This document shows, piece after piece, positions 61,463 through 64,000 of a stretch of 64,000 bases of DNA. The notes below the pieces were generated by a model. It saw nothing but the letters and a program-made list of their open reading frames with translations. It had not been told where the DNA came from and searched no databases. Each line of letters starts with the position of its first letter. The stretch's first letter is position 1. Position numbers and translations under genes: made by a program. The stretch comes from JADKAV01 sp041393775. Its GTDB lineage: Bacteria; Actinomycetota; Actinomycetes; S36-B12; UBA10799. Where the stretch lies: the NCBI GenBank assembly GCA_041393775.1, contig JAWKJM010000007.1, positions 174,200-238,199 of the forward strand. Reading direction: 5' to 3'.

Positions 61463-63052
61463 GTGATCCAGGCCCTCGATGTCGAGTTGCGTGCAGGTGC
61501 GCGGTTGCTGCTCGAGGGTGCCAGTCTGCGGGTGGGGGATGGAGATCGAGTCGGGCTGGTGGGTCGCAACGGTGCGGGTAAGACCACGCTCATGAAGGTC
61601 CTGGCCGGTCTCGGGCAACCTGTAGCCGGCAGCGTCAGCCACGGCACCGTCGGCTACCTCCCTCAGGATCCTGCCGCTGCGGACCCGGAGCAGTCCGCCC
61701 TCGCCCGGATCCTGAGTGCCCGGGGGCTGGACGCTGCCGTGTCGCGGATGCAGCGTCATGCGCTCAAGATGGAAGACCCGGAGCAGATGGAACAGGCCAT
61801 GCGGCGCTATGCGAGCGCCGAGGCAGATTTCTTGGCCCAGGGCGGATACGCTGCCGAATCCGAGGCGCTGGCGGTGGCCGACGGCTTGGGATTGCCACCT
61901 GAGCAACTGGCACGACCGCTGGGCACGCTTTCCGGGGGGCAGCGCCGCCGGGTCGAACTGGCCCGAATCCTGTTCTCGGGCGGGGGAGTGCTGCTGCTGG
62001 ATGAACCCACCAACCACCTCGATGCCGATTCGATCGCCTGGCTTCGCGGCTACCTGCGTTCCTACAGCGGTGGCCTCGTCGTGATCTCGCACGACGTCGA
62101 TCTGCTGCGCGATGTCATCAACCGGGTGGCGCATCTCGACGCAGTGCGCTGTTCGTTGGACGTGTACAACATGGGCTGGGACGCCTACCAGCAGCAAGTG
62201 GAGGTCGATTCCCGGCGCAGGCGCAGGGAACAGGCGAACGCCAGCAAGCAGGCCGACGCGCTGCGGAGCCAGGCCGAGCGCATGCGCGCCAAAGCCACGA
62301 AAGCGCGCCAGGCGCAGAGCATGCTCCGCCGCGCGGACGCCTTGTTGGCCGAAGTGGAACCTGAGCGGCGCCACGAGCGGGCGGCGTCCCTGCGCTTCCC
62401 CAAGCCGCAACCATGCGGGCGCGTGCCTCTGACCGCTCAGGGATTGTCCAAGTCGTACGGGTCGCAAGAGATCTTCATGGATGTGGATCTCGCGATCGAC
62501 CGGGGTGCCCGGGTGGTCGTCCTCGGGCTGAACGGCGCCGGCAAGACCACGCTGTTGCGGATGCTGGCTGGCGACCTCGAGTCCGACACCGGCGAGGTCC
62601 AGCCCGGTCACGGGCTCGTGGTGGGGTACTACGCACAGGAGCACGAGACTCTCGACCGGGATCGCAGCGTTCTGGAGAATCTGAGCTCCCAGGCCCCCGC
62701 TCTCACCGAGACGGAGACCAGATCCGTGCTCGGCAGATTCATGTTCAGCGGCGACACGGTGTTCCAGGCGGCAGGCACGCTCAGCGGTGGTGAGAAGACC
62801 CGACTGGCCCTGGCCTGCCTGGTCGTCTCGGGGGCCAATGTGTTGCTGCTCGACGAACCGACGAACAACCTGGACCCGGCCTCCCGCGCAGAGATCCTGT
62901 CGGCACTGCGCGAGTACGAAGGGGCGGTGGTGCTCGTGACCCACGATCCCGGAGCCGTCGACGCACTCACGCCGCAGCGGGTACTGCTCCTCCCCGACGG
63001 GGTAGAGGACCTCTGGGATGAGCAATATCTGGACCTGGTATCGCTCGCCTAA
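61463..63052 (+). CDS. ABC-F family ATPase
   Basis: 529 residues. Two ABC modules without membrane domains: Walker A GRNGAGKTT and GLNGAGKTT, signatures LSGGQRRRVELA and LSGGEKTRLALA, Walker B LLLDEPTNHLDA and LLLDEPTNNLDP. The linker at about 230-310 is strongly basic and coiled (RRRRREQANASKQADAL). ABC-F proteins act on ribosomes in translation factor or antibiotic-protection roles. The GTG at 61463 gives the typical start before RAGARLLLEG, and CACAGT is 7 nt upstream. Rv1473 is the M. tuberculosis equivalent. Confidence 0.92.
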   Translation: MIQALDVELRAGARLLLEGASLRVGDGDRVGLVGRNGAGKTTLMKVLAGLGQPVAGSVSHGTVGYLPQDPAAADPEQSALARILSARGLDAAVSRMQRHALKMEDPEQMEQAMRRYASAEADFLAQGGYAAESEALAVADGLGLPPEQLARPLGTLSGGQRRRVELARILFSGGGVLLLDEPTNHLDADSIAWLRGYLRSYSGGLVVISHDVDLLRDVINRVAHLDAVRCSLDVYNMGWDAYQQQVEVDSRRRRREQANASKQADALRSQAERMRAKATKARQAQSMLRRADALLAEVEPERRHERAASLRFPKPQPCGRVPLTAQGLSKSYGSQEIFMDVDLAIDRGARVVVLGLNGAGKTTLLRMLAGDLESDTGEVQPGHGLVVGYYAQEHETLDRDRSVLENLSSQAPALTETETRSVLGRFMFSGDTVFQAAGTLSGGEKTRLALACLVVSGANVLLLDEPTNNLDPASRAEILSALREYEGAVVLVTHDPGAVDALTPQRVLLLPDGVEDLWDEQYLDLVSLA

Positions 63053-63103
63053 ATGGATACGATGCGTAGCGTAAGGCTGGACCGCTGACGCAAGGAACGG
63101 CGC

Positions 63104-63297
63104 ATGAATGCGTTGGAGAAGGGCCGTAGGATCACCGGGGCTCAGCGACAGGCTCTCACCAGCACGTGAGCCAGTACGGCCAAGGGGCGAGTATCCGCTC
63201 CCTGGCAGCCGAAACCGGCCGCTCCTACGGGTTCATCCACCGCCTGCTCACCGAGTCCGAGACCACGCTGCGGGGTCGCGGCGCAGCCAGCCAGTAG
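63104..63297 (+). pseudogene. Frameshifted small helix-turn-helix protein
   Basis: Frame from the ATG at 63104 (AAGGA at 63092-63096) reads MNALEKGRRITGAQRQALTST and stops at 63167. The next frame, from 63164 on, continues with the rest of a helix-turn-helix: QGASIRSLAAETGRSYGFIH, then RLLTESETTLRGRG, ending at a TAG at 63295-63297. Together they match the small HTH proteins of about 65-70 residues often found near ABC-F genes in actinobacteria. One missing base near 63160-63166 would restore a single frame. A GTG at 63166 could start a 43-residue remnant. Sequencing error is the alternative. Confidence 0.75.
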
Positions 63298-63415
63298 TCT
63301 CGGCCCGAGACCCTGTCTCCGGACATGGGCGCAGGGCAGCGACCCGGGAATCTTTGACACCGGGGGATGGTTGGCGCTGTGGGGAGCCAATCAGCTGCCC
63401 GGATCTGGGGCGACG
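63298..63415. other. Short gap between the HTH remnant and the ABC exporter gene
   Basis: No gene or clear promoter recognised in these 118 nt. Confidence 0.4.
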
Positions 63416-64000
63416 ATGTCGATGATGCGCTCGCATATGGCGATGCGTTCGTTCTCACGCGACAAGAGCGTGGTGGAACACAAACTCGCCCCGGGGACGG
63501 TGCGCCGGATCCTGGGATACTCCACGAACTACCGCTGGCTGATCATCGGCTTCCTCGCGCTACTGGTGGTCGACTCGCTGCTGGTGGTGGCACAACCGTT
63601 GCTCTTCCGCCGGATCGTGGACGACGGGATCACCCCGGGCAACGCAGCCGTCGTGACGGTGTCGGCGCTTCTGGTGGCGGGACTGGCGGTGGTGGACGCG
63701 ATCGTCGGCCTGGTCAGCAGATGGCAGTCGGCGCGAATCGGAGAGGGTCTCATCTACGACCTGCGCAGTGAGGTGTACTCGCATGTGCAGCGTCAACCGA
63801 TCGCGTTCTTCACGCGGACGCAGACAGGCGCCCTCGTCTCGCGGTTGAACAACGATGTCATCGGTGCCCAGCAGGCGTTCACGTCCACGCTCTCTGGGGT
63901 GCTGGGCAACGTGATCAGTCTGGTGATCGTCTTGGTCACCATGTTCGCGCTGTCCTGGCAGATCACCCTGGCATCGCTGGTGCTGGTCCCGTTCTTCCTC
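63416..64000 (+). CDS. ABC exporter (membrane-spanning half), 3' truncated by window edge
   Basis: The first 195 residues are visible. After a short basic N-terminus comes LAPGTVRRILGYSTNYRWL and the first helix IIGFLALLVVDSLLVVAQPLL, then FRRIVDDGI, a second helix, LIYDLRSEVYSHVQRQPIAFF and TQTGALVSRLNNDV, all typical of MsbA/LmrA-type type IV exporters with the ATPase domain downstream outside the window. The ATG at 63416 is one of several close Met codons, so the start is uncertain by a few residues. Substrate unknown. Confidence 0.85.
   Translation, partial: MSMMRSHMAMRSFSRDKSVVEHKLAPGTVRRILGYSTNYRWLIIGFLALLVVDSLLVVAQPLLFRRIVDDGITPGNAAVVTVSALLVAGLAVVDAIVGLVSRWQSARIGEGLIYDLRSEVYSHVQRQPIAFFTRTQTGALVSRLNNDVIGAQQAFTSTLSGVLGNVISLVIVLVTMFALSWQITLASLVLVPFFL

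Overview
The window is high-GC, densely packed chromosome from an actinomycete. Supporting markers are RbpA, WhiA, OpcA, the tkt-tal-zwf-opcA-pgl operon, a SUF operon led by SufR and using SufU, and an AftD-type arabinofuranosyltransferase. The AftD, DUF3068, DUF2613 and Rv0224c/Rv0225/Rv0228-like genes point to an arabinan- or lipoglycan-type envelope. I cannot name the genus. No tRNA, rRNA, CRISPR array, prophage or transposase was seen.

Layout. 1-9.2 kb: envelope glycan genes (DUF2613 microprotein, GT4 glycosyltransferase, methyltransferase, AftD, acyltransferase, DUF3068), matching a set grouped in Mycobacterium tuberculosis around Rv0224c-Rv0228 and Rv0236. 9.4-10.8 kb: rpsA. 10.9-20.7 kb: a cell-surface modification block (two acyltransferase-SGNH fusions, a YIDAGTGS microprotein, a methyltransferase, a membrane sulfatase/phosphotransferase-like protein and a GT-C-like membrane protein) lying between rpsA and coaE. 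20.7-28.4 kb: coaE, uvrB, terC, a metallo-beta-lactamase-fold hydrolase and uvrA. 28.5-30.7 kb: a Rieske lipoprotein and two SGNH proteins. 30.8-35.8 kb: uvrC-rapZ-yvcK, whiA. 35.8-39.4 kb: gap-pgk-tpiA-secG-rbpA. 39.8-46.5 kb: the pentose phosphate operon on the minus strand. 46.6-52.2 kb: an esterase, ctaB, an ATP-grasp protein, ctaA and an ABC-2 exporter. 52.8-59.1 kb: sufR-B-D-Rieske-C-S-U-T. 59.1-64 kb: a RibD/DHFR-like protein, a DUF222-HNH protein, an ABC-F protein, a frameshifted HTH gene and the start of an ABC exporter.

How it works together. Central carbon metabolism feeds NADPH and triose phosphates; CtaA/CtaB supply heme for the terminal oxidase; SUF builds Fe-S clusters; UvrA, UvrB and UvrC are all encoded within 11.3 kb; and the first 21 kb builds and decorates the envelope.

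Most noteworthy are non-coding features. There are four families of intergenic inverted repeats (A to D below). One family carries a 68-bp hairpin in four copies. A palindrome pair in inverted orientation brackets uvrB-terC, and its distal copy adjoins a decayed fragment of uvrB. A perfect 9-bp inverted repeat ends at the gap start codon. About fifteen genes have a -10-like hexamer exactly 6-7 bp before the start codon and no Shine-Dalgarno, which suggests widespread leaderless transcription.
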